Assembly (NCBI RefSeq): GCF_015354445.1
Contig: NZ_JADKYT010000002.1
Location: 62,001-126,000, forward strand
Length of the DNA: 64,000 nt
DNA from: Methylophilus sp. QUAN
GTDB taxonomy: Bacteria; Pseudomonadota; Gammaproteobacteria; Burkholderiales; Methylophilaceae
Reading direction: 5' to 3'
Positions 17,693 to 27,866 of the stretch are shown here, piece by piece. The notes beneath the pieces are model-generated. The model was given only the letters and a program-made list of their open reading frames with translations. It was not told where the DNA came from and did not search any database. Made by a program: the position numbers and the translations under genes. Every line of letters starts with the position of its first letter. Within the stretch, counting starts at the first letter, position 1.

Positions 17693-19711
17693 ATGAATGA
17701 GACTGAAATAACAACAAAAAAATCTGCAGCAGTCACCAGGTGGGTCGCCGGGACCTTGCTTGTGCTGGTGTTGGCCGTGATTGCCTGTGAAATCGCCGGG
17801 TGGCCGTTTCTGCGTCAGCCGTTGCAACAATTGCTGCAAGATAAATTGCACCGTTCAGTCGTGATTGAGCGCCCGTTCCGTTTGCAGTTGCTGGGCGGCA
17901 TTCGCCTGCAGGTGGGAGGGTTAAAACTATCGGCGCCAGAAGGCTTTGACGCGCCTTATTTTGTGGATGCACATGGTCTGGACCTGGCGTTGCGTTATCG
18001 CGATCTATGGTCGCTCAAAGAAACCGATCCTTATCGCATTGAAGCGATTCGTGCGGATCAGCTGAATGCCTACCTGTTGCGCCGCGCAGACAGGCATGCA
18101 AGTTGGGCGTTTGAGCTAGATGACAGCGGCCCACCGCGGCCTTTTCCGTTGATTGAGCAACTGGCGGTGAATCAGGGGCAGGCAAAAGTCGCTGACGCCG
18201 TCACAGATGCCCAACTGGCCGTGACTTTTTTTACCGAAGAAGGTGAACATCTCGCCACGCCGGAATCCCGCGTCAAGGTCAATGGCCAGTTTCGCAAGTT
18301 ACCGATACTGGGCGAGCTCGTCACACAAGGCTTTTTGCCAGTAGCCACACAGGGCAGCAAGTCTCCGCCGATTAACTCTCAAGGCTGGTTGAAATATGGC
18401 GCTGTCAATGCACAGTTTCGTGGTGCGGTATATGACTTGTTCGGCACCCAGCGCGTGAAAGGCAGGGTGGAGGTCAAGGGTGGGTCGCTGGCCGATGTGG
18501 GCGATCTGCTTGACCTGACGTTTCCACGTACCGCTGCGTTTAAAGTCAGTGCCGACATTGAAAAAGGCACTGATCAATGGCAAGTGAATATTTTTTCTGC
18601 GCACATTGGGCGTAGCCGTTTATCCGGGCAGTTTGTGTATGACTTTGCCCCTGAAACACCCATGCTGCGCGGGAAATTGCAAGGTACGCTACTTATGCTG
18701 GCTGATTTGGCTCCCGCCTTTGGCGCAACTCAGGGTAAAGCGCATCCAGGCAAACTCTTTCCGGACGAGTCACTGGATTTCACTACTTATGGCCGCATGA
18801 ATGCAGATATTGATGTGCATCTGGATGCGGTGGATTTAGGCAATGCCTTTAAACAGCGGATTTCACCTTTGAAGTTGCGCCTGACCCTGCTTAAACACAA
18901 ATTAAGCCTGGCTGAACTCGAAGCCAGTACCGCACAAGGTACGCTCACAGGCGCCCTGAGTATCGATGCGCATGATGCCAGCAATACTGACTTATCACCA
19001 CCGCCAGCACCCGAGTGGGATATCCAGTTGGCAGTGCGCGATATCCGTTTGGAGCAATGGCTGAAAGTGACGCCTGACACTAAAAAGTCATCAGACAAGC
19101 AACCGTCAGCCAACGCGGCACCGGCGTATATTTCAGGCAAGTTAAATGGCAAGGCCAGCTTGCAAGGACGTGGCCGCTCCACGGCGACTTTGCTTAAGTC
19201 GCTAGATGGTCAGCTGGCACTCATGGTGCGCGAAGGCGAGATTTCACACCTGGTGGTGGAAGCGGCAGGCCTGGATATTGCGCAAGCCGTGGGCGTGCTG
19301 ATGAAAGGCGATCAACCTTTACCCATGCAATGTGCGGCCATGGGCTGGCATGCCAAGCAGGGCGTGCTGACGCCAGAGGCTGCCATTATCGATACGCCGG
19401 TGACCACCGTGAACGTACTCGGTGATGTTAATTTGGGCCAGGAACAGCTTAACCTCAAGCTGCAAGCCAGCCCGAAAAACTTCTCACCATTAACGGTGCG
19501 CTCGCCCATCCTGGTCACCGGGCCGTTTGTCGATCCCAGGGTATCGCTGAGCCCAGGGCCGATTGCCGCGCGTGTTGCAGGTGGGGTGCTGTTGGCGTTG
19601 ATTAACCCATTTGCGGTGATACTGCCTTTTCTTGATCCTGGCAGTGCGTCAGATACGGCAGATGAAGGTTGCCAGAAAACGCTGCAACAACTGAAAGCGC
19701 GCAAGCATTAA
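17693..19711 (+). CDS. AsmA-family inner-membrane-anchored protein
   Basis: This is 672 residues. A single N-terminal transmembrane segment (about 17-36) precedes a long periplasmic beta-rich region. The C-terminal AsmA domain contains LKSLDGQLALMVREGEISHLVVEAAGLDIAQAVGVL and ends with a hydrophobic stretch LLALINPFAVILPFLDP. AsmA-like proteins are bridge-like proteins implicated in phospholipid transport between the membranes and in outer-membrane assembly. It is monocistronic; 383 bases without a protein gene separate it from glyA. Confidence 0.88.
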   Translation: MNETEITTKKSAAVTRWVAGTLLVLVLAVIACEIAGWPFLRQPLQQLLQDKLHRSVVIERPFRLQLLGGIRLQVGGLKLSAPEGFDAPYFVDAHGLDLALRYRDLWSLKETDPYRIEAIRADQLNAYLLRRADRHASWAFELDDSGPPRPFPLIEQLAVNQGQAKVADAVTDAQLAVTFFTEEGEHLATPESRVKVNGQFRKLPILGELVTQGFLPVATQGSKSPPINSQGWLKYGAVNAQFRGAVYDLFGTQRVKGRVEVKGGSLADVGDLLDLTFPRTAAFKVSADIEKGTDQWQVNIFSAHIGRSRLSGQFVYDFAPETPMLRGKLQGTLLMLADLAPAFGATQGKAHPGKLFPDESLDFTTYGRMNADIDVHLDAVDLGNAFKQRISPLKLRLTLLKHKLSLAELEASTAQGTLTGALSIDAHDASNTDLSPPPAPEWDIQLAVRDIRLEQWLKVTPDTKKSSDKQPSANAAPAYISGKLNGKASLQGRGRSTATLLKSLDGQLALMVREGEISHLVVEAAGLDIAQAVGVLMKGDQPLPMQCAAMGWHAKQGVLTPEAAIIDTPVTTVNVLGDVNLGQEQLNLKLQASPKNFSPLTVRSPILVTGPFVDPRVSLSPGPIAARVAGGVLLALINPFAVILPFLDPGSASDTADEGCQKTLQQLKARKH

Positions 19712-19733
19712 AGGCCTATTGTGGGCGATGACA

Positions 19734-19791
19734 AAAAAAGAACCCAACCGAAGTTGGGTTTAGGGAGCGATTTTGGAGATATACGCTTACG
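19734..19791 (-). ncRNA. Candidate tiny RNA ending in a UUCG-loop terminator
   Basis: Read on the minus strand, a sigma54-type -24/-12 element (19802-19817) is followed about 12 bases later by a predicted transcript of roughly 58 nt. It ends in a perfect 8-bp stem AACCCAAC-TTCG-GTTGGGTT, then C and seven T residues, a strong intrinsic terminator that no annotated gene uses. The unpaired 5' part contains two C-rich stretches (ATCTCC and GCTCCC) that could pair with Shine-Dalgarno sequences. There is no open reading frame of note. Start and function are inferred; the terminator is directly visible. Confidence 0.5.
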
Positions 19792-19801
19792 GTTATTAAT
19801 T

Positions 19802-19817
19802 AGCATAAGTTGTGCCA
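19802..19817 (-). promoter_or_regulatory. Putative sigma54 promoter for the tiny RNA
   Basis: On the minus strand the element is TGGCACAACTTATGCT. It has GG and GC separated by exactly ten bases and matches TGGCAC at -24 and four of five bases of TTGCT at -12. Confidence 0.45.
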
Positions 19818-20094
19818 AGTTTAATAATCCTATTTAAATCATATAGATAGTTTGTTTTTGTGTTTTTTCGGTCTGCTGCCAGTTCAGCAACTGTTGGATT
19901 GTGTGCACTTATTTGGTGCAGTTGTTGCCTTGTTGGCGCACTGAATGATTGCATCCACTATCTTGTGACTTGATGATGCGGTGTTTGAGCACAAAATCGG
20001 GGCGTCTTTGTCTGTGTGATGCTAAAGATGCATGCAGGGGTCGCCTCATGGTAAAATCACGCTTTATTTTTGTGAATACGGAAACTTGATCGTC
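19818..20094. other. Intergenic region upstream of glyA, no gene seen
   Basis: This is AT-rich, especially 19820-19870. It holds no supportable open reading frame. It must contain the glyA promoter and any upstream enhancer for the minus-strand RNA; I could not identify a convincing sigma70 promoter or a known riboswitch. Confidence 0.5.
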
Positions 20095-21342
20095 ATGTTT
20101 AGCTTTTCAAGAAACTTAAGCGTTGCAGACCCGGCGTTGGCCACAATGATTTCTTCTGAAGTAGAGCGTCAGCATCAGCATATCGAGCTGATTGCTTCAG
20201 AAAACTATACCAGCCCAGCGGTGATGGAAGCACAAGGCTCGCAACTGACTAACAAGTATGCAGAAGGTTATCCAGGCAAGCGTTTCTATGGCGGCTGTGA
20301 GTTTGTTGACCAAGTCGAGCAGTTGGCGATTGACCGCCTGAAAGCGCTCTACGGTGCCGAGTATGCCAACGTACAGCCACACTCCGGTTCACAAGCTAAC
20401 CAGGCTGTGTATTTCTCCATCCTGAAACCAGGCGATACCGTGATGGGGATGAACCTGGGCCACGGTGGTCACTTGACGCATGGTTCCCCGGCCAACCTGT
20501 CCGGTAAGTTGTTCAACATTGTGCCTTACGGTCTGAACGACAAAGAGGAAATTGACTACGACGAGATGGAGCGTATTGCTATCGAGTGCAAACCAAAGTT
20601 GCTGATTGGCGGCGCGTCTGCTTACGCCCTGCGTTTTGACTGGGCACGTATGGCCGAAATCGCTAAAAAAGTGGGCGCTTATTTCATGGTCGACATGGCG
20701 CACTACTCAGGCTTGATCGCCGCTGGTGTGTATCCTAACCCGGTGCCACATGCTGACTTCGTGACTTCTACTACGCACAAAACTCTGCGCGGCCCACGTG
20801 GCGGTATCATCATGGCTAAAGCCGAGTTTGAAAAATCCATCAACTCCAACGTGTTCCCAAGCTTGCAAGGTGGTCCGTTGATGCATGTCATCGCCGGTAA
20901 AGCGACCGCTTTCCTCGAAGCAGCACAACCTGAGTTCAAGGTGTATCAAGAGCAAGTGTTGAAAAACGCCAGCGTGATGGCCAAAACCCTGGCGGCACGT
21001 GGCCTGCGCATTATCTCTGGTCGTACTGAGTCACATGTGTTTTTGGTTGACCTGCGTCCTAAAGGTTTGACCGGTAAAGCAGCTGATGCATTCCTGGGCC
21101 AGGCGCATATTACCGTGAACAAAAACGCGATCCCTAACGATCCTGAGAGCCCATTCGTGACTTCCGGTATCCGCATCGGTTCACCAGCGATTACCACCCG
21201 TGGCTTTAAAGAAGCTGAGGCCGAGCAAGTGGCTAACCTGATCGCCGACGTGCTGGACAACCCGGAAAATGCAGAAGTGATTGCAACGGTGAAAGCCAAA
21301 GTACACGCCTTGACTGACAAATTCCCGGTGTACGGCAAGTAA
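20095..21342 (+). CDS. glyA: Serine hydroxymethyltransferase
   Basis: This 415-residue, PLP-dependent enzyme interconverts serine and glycine with tetrahydrofolate one-carbon transfer, central to C1 metabolism. The start at 20095 gives the canonical [14 protein letters not shown]-terminus; an upstream in-frame ATG at 20032 adds 21 unlikely residues. Seen motifs are [36 protein letters not shown], and the PLP lysine Lys229 in [14 protein letters not shown]. It is followed 21 bases later by nrdR, a pairing common in betaproteobacteria. Confidence 0.97.
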   Translation: MFSFSRNLSVADPALATMISSEVERQHQHIELIASENYTSPAVMEAQGSQLTNKYAEGYPGKRFYGGCEFVDQVEQLAIDRLKALYGAEYANVQPHSGSQANQAVYFSILKPGDTVMGMNLGHGGHLTHGSPANLSGKLFNIVPYGLNDKEEIDYDEMERIAIECKPKLLIGGASAYALRFDWARMAEIAKKVGAYFMVDMAHYSGLIAAGVYPNPVPHADFVTSTTHKTLRGPRGGIIMAKAEFEKSINSNVFPSLQGGPLMHVIAGKATAFLEAAQPEFKVYQEQVLKNASVMAKTLAARGLRIISGRTESHVFLVDLRPKGLTGKAADAFLGQAHITVNKNAIPNDPESPFVTSGIRIGSPAITTRGFKEAEAEQVANLIADVLDNPENAEVIATVKAKVHALTDKFPVYGK

Positions 21343-21363
21343 TTTCTACGGCCGTTTTTAGCC

Positions 21364-21828
21364 ATGAAATGTCCTTTTTGCGGTGCTGATGATACGCAGG
21401 TGGTGGATTCCCGACTCAATGAGGAGGGAAACTCTATCCGCAGGCGTCGTCGTTGCCAGGTCTGCGATAAGCGCTTTACCACCTATGAAACGGCAGAGTT
21501 GCATTTGCCGCAGGTGGTGAAGCAAAATGGCACGCGCGAAGAGTTCAAGCGCGAAAAATTGCGCGTGTCATTCACGCGCGCGCTGCACAAGCGTCCGGTG
21601 CCGACGGAGTATGTCGATAAGGCGCTGGACCGCATTATTCAAAAAGTGCTCGGTTTGGGCGTGCGCGAAGTGCCTGCGCGCCTGCTGGGTGAGACCGTGA
21701 TGCAAGAGTTAAAACAAATGGATCAGGTGGCGTATATCCGCTTTGCTTCGGTGTATAGAAGCTTTTCGGACGTGGATGATTTCCATAACGCTATCCGTGA
21801 CCTGGATGTAACCGATAGCGATACATAA
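21364..21828 (+). CDS. nrdR: Transcriptional repressor NrdR
   Basis: This is 154 residues, the family's normal size. An N-terminal zinc ribbon has Cys3/Cys6 (CPFC) and Cys31/Cys34 (CQVC), followed by an ATP-cone domain starting [20 protein letters not shown]. NrdR senses ATP/dATP and represses ribonucleotide reductase genes. It lies downstream of glyA in the same direction. Confidence 0.97.
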   Translation: MKCPFCGADDTQVVDSRLNEEGNSIRRRRRCQVCDKRFTTYETAELHLPQVVKQNGTREEFKREKLRVSFTRALHKRPVPTEYVDKALDRIIQKVLGLGVREVPARLLGETVMQELKQMDQVAYIRFASVYRSFSDVDDFHNAIRDLDVTDSDT

Positions 21829-21847
21829 TCCGAAAGGTGGCGGGGGC

Positions 21848-22225
21848 ATGAAACTGATCAAGTTGTCTGCAATTGCGTTAGCGGTATTCACTGTCATTCT
21901 CACCATTGTGTTTTTTACTTGGTGGGCATTTAAAGACCAGGCGGTGTTTGGCAGTGACAAGTTTGACCAGACACGCTGGATGGAGCTTGCCAATACAGTG
22001 CAAAAAGAATGTCGCCGCGGTGACATGGCCTACGACCTGAAAAATCACATCCTTATCCGTGGCGCTAAAAAAGAAGCCGTCATGGCGTTGCTGGGGCGTC
22101 CTAGCCTGGAAGACGCTAATGCGCTGGAGTACGACCTTGGTAAGTGCATGCATGTTTACCATGCCCTGCGCATTTATTTTGACCAGGATGGGCGTTTAAC
22201 CCATAGCCAGATTTCTTCCCACTAA
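21848..22225 (+). CDS. Membrane-anchored protein of unknown function
   Basis: This is 125 residues. A single hydrophobic segment (about 7-28) is followed by a soluble domain with RGAKKEAVMALLGRPSLEDAN, which resembles the helix-turn region of BamE/SmpA-type small envelope proteins, but identity is weak. The LEYDLGKCMHVYHALRIYFDQDGRL segment fits the same fold. It has no lipobox. It follows nrdR by 19 bases, likely in the glyA-nrdR operon, and is convergent with serC. Confidence 0.7.
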   Translation: MKLIKLSAIALAVFTVILTIVFFTWWAFKDQAVFGSDKFDQTRWMELANTVQKECRRGDMAYDLKNHILIRGAKKEAVMALLGRPSLEDANALEYDLGKCMHVYHALRIYFDQDGRLTHSQISSH

Positions 22226-22237
22226 GCGTCCGGCCTG

Positions 22238-23377
22238 TTAAGCGTAAGCAGGTGACAGAACTGTAGTTTGTGTTGTCGCTTTATAACGCTTACGGAATGT
22301 CTGCATAAAGTCAGCCAGCTGTTCAGCGGCTGCTATCTCCAGGCCGTTGTAAATCGAAGCGCGGATACCGCCTATGCTGCGGTGACCATTCAAACCTGAA
22401 AATCCTGCCAGCTGCGCCTGTTGCAAAAACGCTTGTTCAATTTCGGCGTTAGGCAAGTTAAACACCACATTCATCTTCGAGCGGTCAGCGACGGCGGCGC
22501 GGCCACGGTAAAAGTCGGCGTGGTCATCCAACACTTGATACAAACAGTCCGCTTTTTGCTGATTGCGTTTGGCGATGTTGTGCAAACCACCGATTTCGTC
22601 CCGTAACCAGCGCGTGACCAGCAAGACGCTATAAATCGCAAACACTGGCGGTGTGTTGTAGATTGAATGCGCATCGGCTTGCGCGTGATAGTTGATAAAG
22701 CCAGGCAGGTCATCTGGCAGGCTATTCATAAAGTCATCCCGCAAAATCACCATGGTGACCCCGGCCGGGCCGATGTTTTTCTGTGCATGGGCGTAGATCA
22801 TGGCGTAGCGGTTAAAGTCCCCAGGTGTCGATAACAGGTCTGAGGACATATCACAGATGCGTGGCACATCGTCACGACCAGGCACGCGATGAAATTGCAG
22901 GCCTTCTACCGTTTCGTTGGAAATGTAGTGAAAATATGCCGCATCTTTGGATAACTGTAATTCGGCATCGTTGGGCAGGCGGCCAAACTGGTCCGCTTTA
23001 CCACTCCAGGCCAGTTGTAACTGGCCGGATTTCTCCGCCTCATGAATGGCCTTGCCGCTCCAGTAACCGCTGTGAATATAATCGGCAGATTGCCCATTGC
23101 GCAGCAAATTCATTGGCAACATGGAGAATTGCTGCGTGGCACCGCCTTGCATCATCAGCACGCGTGTGGATGCTGGCAAGCCCATGAGCTGGCGCATATT
23201 ATCTTCCAACTCATGCACCACTTGCGCAAACCATTCAGAGCGGTGGCTGATACCCAGAATCGACAGGCCGACTTCTGGTACACAGAGCATGGCAGTATGC
23301 AGTTGTTGCAATACGCTCTCGGGCAACGCCCCCGGGCCGCCAGAAAAATTCAGTTGATTGGCACTCAGTTTCATCAT
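22238..23377 (-). CDS. serC: 3-phosphoserine/phosphohydroxythreonine aminotransferase
   Basis: This is 379 residues, slightly longer than the typical 360. This PLP enzyme converts 3-phosphohydroxypyruvate to phosphoserine. Motifs: LNFSGGPGALPESVL at the N-terminus, the substrate loop SHRSEWF, QGGATQQFSMLPMNLL, YISNETVEGLQF, and the PLP lysine Lys200 in HAQKNIGPAGVTMVI. Its start codon overlaps the stop of the upstream metallopeptidase/ATP-grasp gene (ATGA), so the two are translationally coupled, an unexpected pairing. Confidence 0.96.
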   Translation of the reverse strand: MMKLSANQLNFSGGPGALPESVLQQLHTAMLCVPEVGLSILGISHRSEWFAQVVHELEDNMRQLMGLPASTRVLMMQGGATQQFSMLPMNLLRNGQSADYIHSGYWSGKAIHEAEKSGQLQLAWSGKADQFGRLPNDAELQLSKDAAYFHYISNETVEGLQFHRVPGRDDVPRICDMSSDLLSTPGDFNRYAMIYAHAQKNIGPAGVTMVILRDDFMNSLPDDLPGFINYHAQADAHSIYNTPPVFAIYSVLLVTRWLRDEIGGLHNIAKRNQQKADCLYQVLDDHADFYRGRAAVADRSKMNVVFNLPNAEIEQAFLQQAQLAGFSGLNGHRSIGGIRASIYNGLEIAAAEQLADFMQTFRKRYKATTQTTVLSPAYA

Positions 23378-25521
23378 GCGCTCTCCAGTAAAGGTTGCGG
23401 CTGTAATGCATATAAATATTGCTCAAAGGCCTGTTGTAGCTTGGCGATTTGCCCGGCTTTAAATGGGAACAGGCTTGCAGAGTCCATGGCATGGACGGCC
23501 ATGATGTGGTCAATTTCGAATACCAGCAATTTGCCGTCTTTGGTTTCTGCGCAATCGATACACAGATAGTCGAGCTGCAGGCGCTGGTAAATCGCCGCCA
23601 GTGCCGATTGGTGGCGGGCGGCAAAGCTGGCGAAGTTTTGCATAAACGCGCCTTCTTCGGCCCGTTTGTCGGCAGAGTCATACATACCGGCATTGACGTA
23701 ATGCACCATCCAGTCACTGGAAATTGCCATATGACAGATAAACGGCTGGCCGCGCAGCATGGCAATGCGGTATTTGCGGAACTGACCATCCTGGCTGCTG
23801 TAATCAACAAAACGCGATACAAAAAACGCAGTGCTTTGGACTTGTTTCAAATAGTCTGCCAGTTCAGTTGCCTGTGTGATTCTGGCCAGGTCGTTACCGG
23901 CTTGCGAGCCGACCGGGCGGATAATCAAGGGCAAGCTGGGCAGCGCATCGTGGTCGGTTGCTCCTGCGGGATGTTGCATGCTTAAGCGCGTAACAACCTG
24001 GCTACGGGTCAATCGGTGTGTGCGTGGCATATCCAGGCCGGAGATGCCTTGTAGCAGTTCACTTAATTGGTCACGGTTGACGTTGGGCAGCAGGTGTGGC
24101 GGATTAATCACTGGCTGTGCATGAGCAAGCAGGCTGGCTTGTACTGCCAGTAACAAGGCGCGGTTGGCCTGGCTATCTGAGAGCGCGACCATCACCGCGT
24201 CGTGTTCAGGCATGGGGGATGGCAAAGGCTGCTCGACGGATGCGTAGTAATACAGGAGTTCTACCGGGCTGTTTTCGAGCAGGCAATCAATCGGTGTGTT
24301 TTCAGATAAGTCGCCTGGGGTCATGATCATGAGCAGGCGGAAGCGTGGCGGCTGACAGTTTGCCGGGCGGCGATAGAGGCGTTGCAAAGACAAGGCTTGC
24401 TCCTGAATCGCCAGGCCCATGTCACGCATTTTGAGGCATAAAAAGCCAGTGGACAGGTTCATCCACAAAATGGCATTCTCCTGGTCCTGATTGGCTTGTA
24501 CCAACAGTGATTGCGCATGTGACCGCAAATCTGCACCACTCAGGCTCATACGCAGAAAGGGCGCCAGCCCCTGGAAAGTATGGCTTGCGTTATTGTGCGC
24601 CAATGCTTCAAGTAGATTACGCATATAACGCTTTTTTTCGCTGGCACGGGCCGACGCCCAGAAGTCATCACTGCGATAGACCGGATTGCCGTCTATCGTC
24701 ACCTGCATGTGGTAAGGCTGCCCCAGTAATTCTGTATGCACATAGGTGGCAAAGCACTCGGCAAAGTCTTCTTGTACATCCATGCTGGCGTACAAGCTGG
24801 GAAACGATGTTCTCGCCAGGTCACGGTATAAGTCCAATGCCTGGCTGGCATGCAGGGTCGGCTGGCGATAGAAGCTGATCTTCTCACGGTGAGGGAAGTT
24901 CTGTTCTGGCCGGATCGCCTTGCTGCCACTGGTTTGCCAGCTCAGTTTGCTAAAGTGACCTGCCAGCTTAGGTAATGAGAATGACCAGTCCTGGGGGCAG
25001 AGGTCAGTCATGGTGGCCAGTATGTGGCCGAATTCATGCAATAGCAGAAAACGCAGTGCCTGTATGCGATGGTCGTTTTCCGGCGTTGTGATTTCTACGC
25101 TGATTTGCACCTGCGGGTCTGCAATGAACGCTGAATTTTCTTTCCAGCTGGCCCAGGCGTTTGCCGATGGTTGGCTAAATGCCTGGCTGTCGAGCACAAT
25201 CACAAAGCCGATATTGTTACTGCCATCCCCCAGTGCGACCATATCAGTAAAACCGGAGGCATCCAGGCCCGTTGCAAAGAAAATACCCAGTATGGATTTA
25301 CCCAGCGTATCCAGTAGGCTCTCAGGGAGTGGTGCCAGTGCCTGCGCGAGGGTATCCTGCCAGTCTATGCTTGTGTCCAGGCGCACAGTCTCTGGTAATC
25401 CGTGCGTGCGGCCATACTCGGATAAGAAATCCTGCAAGTCTGCGGTGGGCGGTGTTAGGCGCGTATGCAGTGGTTGTGCATACAGGGCCAGCCATGGATT
25501 GGGATCGGCGATATAAATCAT
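23374..25521 (-). CDS. Fusion of HExxH metallopeptidase-like, TPR-like and ATP-grasp-like regions
   Basis: This 715-residue protein has no signal peptide. The N-terminal part (about 1-300) contains a zincin-like motif LLHEFGHILA with HEFGH at 162-166 and an acidic helix EDFAECFATYVH at 251-262 that could give the third zinc ligand. A helical TPR-like stretch follows (about 340-380), then a variable region. The C-terminal part (about 530-710) looks like an ATP-grasp ligase: PLIIRPVGSQAGNDL as the glycine-rich ATP loop, FVSRFVDY, FRKYRIAMLRGQPFICHMAIS, and LLVFEIDHIMAVHAMD as the metal-binding strand. Substrate is unknown; a peptide or amino-acid ligase is possible. It is coupled to serC by ATGA. 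The domain reading is from motifs only. Confidence 0.7.
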   Translation of the reverse strand: MIYIADPNPWLALYAQPLHTRLTPPTADLQDFLSEYGRTHGLPETVRLDTSIDWQDTLAQALAPLPESLLDTLGKSILGIFFATGLDASGFTDMVALGDGSNNIGFVIVLDSQAFSQPSANAWASWKENSAFIADPQVQISVEITTPENDHRIQALRFLLLHEFGHILATMTDLCPQDWSFSLPKLAGHFSKLSWQTSGSKAIRPEQNFPHREKISFYRQPTLHASQALDLYRDLARTSFPSLYASMDVQEDFAECFATYVHTELLGQPYHMQVTIDGNPVYRSDDFWASARASEKKRYMRNLLEALAHNNASHTFQGLAPFLRMSLSGADLRSHAQSLLVQANQDQENAILWMNLSTGFLCLKMRDMGLAIQEQALSLQRLYRRPANCQPPRFRLLMIMTPGDLSENTPIDCLLENSPVELLYYYASVEQPLPSPMPEHDAVMVALSDSQANRALLLAVQASLLAHAQPVINPPHLLPNVNRDQLSELLQGISGLDMPRTHRLTRSQVVTRLSMQHPAGATDHDALPSLPLIIRPVGSQAGNDLARITQATELADYLKQVQSTAFFVSRFVDYSSQDGQFRKYRIAMLRGQPFICHMAISSDWMVHYVNAGMYDSADKRAEEGAFMQNFASFAARHQSALAAIYQRLQLDYLCIDCAETKDGKLLVFEIDHIMAVHAMDSASLFPFKAGQIAKLQQAFEQYLYALQPQPLLESA

Positions 25522-25633
25522 AGCCCAGTGTAGCGCTCTTACGCGCGCGGGCTAACCTTAAAAAAACTGGCAAATACCACTGTATTCGGCAGTTCGCACT
25601 TGGGCGTGATATCCCGTGCTGGAAAGGAGGCTT

Positions 25634-26788
<1,155 letters not shown>

Positions 26789-26794
26789 TCTTTT

Positions 26795-27595
26795 ATGTTA
26801 ATAGACACCCATTGCCATCTTGATGCCAGCGAGTTCGATGCAGATCGAGACCAAGTGTGGCAAGAGGCGAAAGCGCAAGGCGTACGTGCCGTGGTGATTC
26901 CGGCCGTCACGCAGGCAACGTTTCAACCCATTATGCAGTGGTGCGCACAACATCCGCAGGCTGGCTTTGCGCTGGGTTGGCATCCCATGTATGTGGCGCA
27001 AGCGCCGGATGACGCCTTGCAGCAATTGCAGGAGATTGTCGCGGAGGTACTGGCCGGACCACAGGCGCATCAATTATTGGCGATTGGTGAGATCGGCCTT
27101 GATTTTTACCTGACGCGTGAGAATGAAGCCAAACAGATTGCTTTGTTTGAAGGGCAGCTACAGATTGCTAAACAATTTGAGTTACCCGTCATCCTGCATG
27201 TGCGCAGTGCGATAGACAGCATACTCAAATACCTGCGCAAGCATCGCGTACATGGCGGCATTGCCCATGCGTTTAATGGCAGCATGCAGCAAGCGGCGGT
27301 TTTTGGGCAGTTAGGATTCAAATTAGGCTTCGGTGGGGCCATGACCTGGCCACGCGCATTAAAAATCCGGCAACTGGCCGCTGAATTGCCGCTGGAACTG
27401 CTGGTTTTGGAGACCGATGCGCCTGATATTCCTCCGGTTTGGATCGGTCACCAGGGGCGAAACAGCCCTGTTCAATTAAAAAGAATAGCGGAGGAATTGT
27501 GCCTAATTCGTGGCTTGGAAACTTCGCAACTCATTGAAATGATAGGCAAAAATTCTACGCAAGTTTTACCGAAATTAGCCCATTTATGCACATGA
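26795..27595 (+). CDS. TatD-family metal-dependent hydrolase
   Basis: This is 266 residues. The amidohydrolase-like TIM barrel has the first metal motif LIDTHCHLDA, AIGEIGLDFY, a His in PVILHVRSA, the GIAHAFNGS segment and the terminal LETDAPDIPP metal site. TatD proteins are 3'-5' DNA exonucleases or D-aminoacyl-tRNA deacylase-like hydrolases in the cytoplasm. It probably shares a transcript with ribD. A non-coding region of 271 bases follows. Confidence 0.92.
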   Translation: MLIDTHCHLDASEFDADRDQVWQEAKAQGVRAVVIPAVTQATFQPIMQWCAQHPQAGFALGWHPMYVAQAPDDALQQLQEIVAEVLAGPQAHQLLAIGEIGLDFYLTRENEAKQIALFEGQLQIAKQFELPVILHVRSAIDSILKYLRKHRVHGGIAHAFNGSMQQAAVFGQLGFKLGFGGAMTWPRALKIRQLAAELPLELLVLETDAPDIPPVWIGHQGRNSPVQLKRIAEELCLIRGLETSQLIEMIGKNSTQVLPKLAHLCT

Positions 27596-27603
27596 CTTAA
27601 AGT

Positions 27604-27622
27604 GACACATTAAGAATGTGTC
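27604..27622. repeat. Inverted repeat after the TatD-family gene
   Basis: GACACATT-AAG-AATGTGTC is a perfect 8-bp inverted repeat nine bases after the TatD-family stop. No T-tract follows, so it is a poor intrinsic terminator; it could be an operator or an RNA 3' end hairpin. Confidence 0.5.
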
Positions 27623-27746
27623 GAAAGTGTTTCAATTATAGTGGTGCGTTGTAAGTTATTGATTTTATTGAGTAAAAAAATAGATTAAAAAATGAACTTT
27701 TGGAAAAAGTCCTTTTAAATTGGTAAGTTACGGAATTAAGACACAG

Positions 27747-27781
27747 CAATCCACAAAGTTATCCACAGATTTTGTGGATGG
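27747..27781. promoter_or_regulatory. DnaA-box cluster with palindromic arrangement
   Basis: A perfect DnaA box TTATCCACA at 27759-27767 is flanked by two boxes sharing the ATCCACA core, at 27747-27755 (plus) and 27773-27781 (minus). The outer pair forms a perfect 9-bp inverted repeat ATCCACAAA / TTTGTGGAT. The adjacent 27630-27740 is very AT-rich. No dnaA, dnaN or parAB genes are nearby. It may be a DnaA titration or regulatory site, or less likely an origin. Confidence 0.6.
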
Positions 27782-27866
27782 AAAAATACGGTGTTTGTCC
27801 TACAGGAAAAGCAAGGCCTTTTACAACTTTTACAATTAATGACTACTCGTCAGCAGATTTCTTTTT

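Noticed and set aside
25522-25633. FMN riboswitch upstream of ribD
   Set aside because: The space is about 110 bases and no conserved FMN-element segments are present; only the hairpin is visible.
27747-27781. Calling the DnaA-box cluster the chromosomal origin
   Set aside because: Only three boxes are present, with no dnaA, dnaN, gyrB, rnpA or parAB gene nearby; skew cannot be judged from this window.
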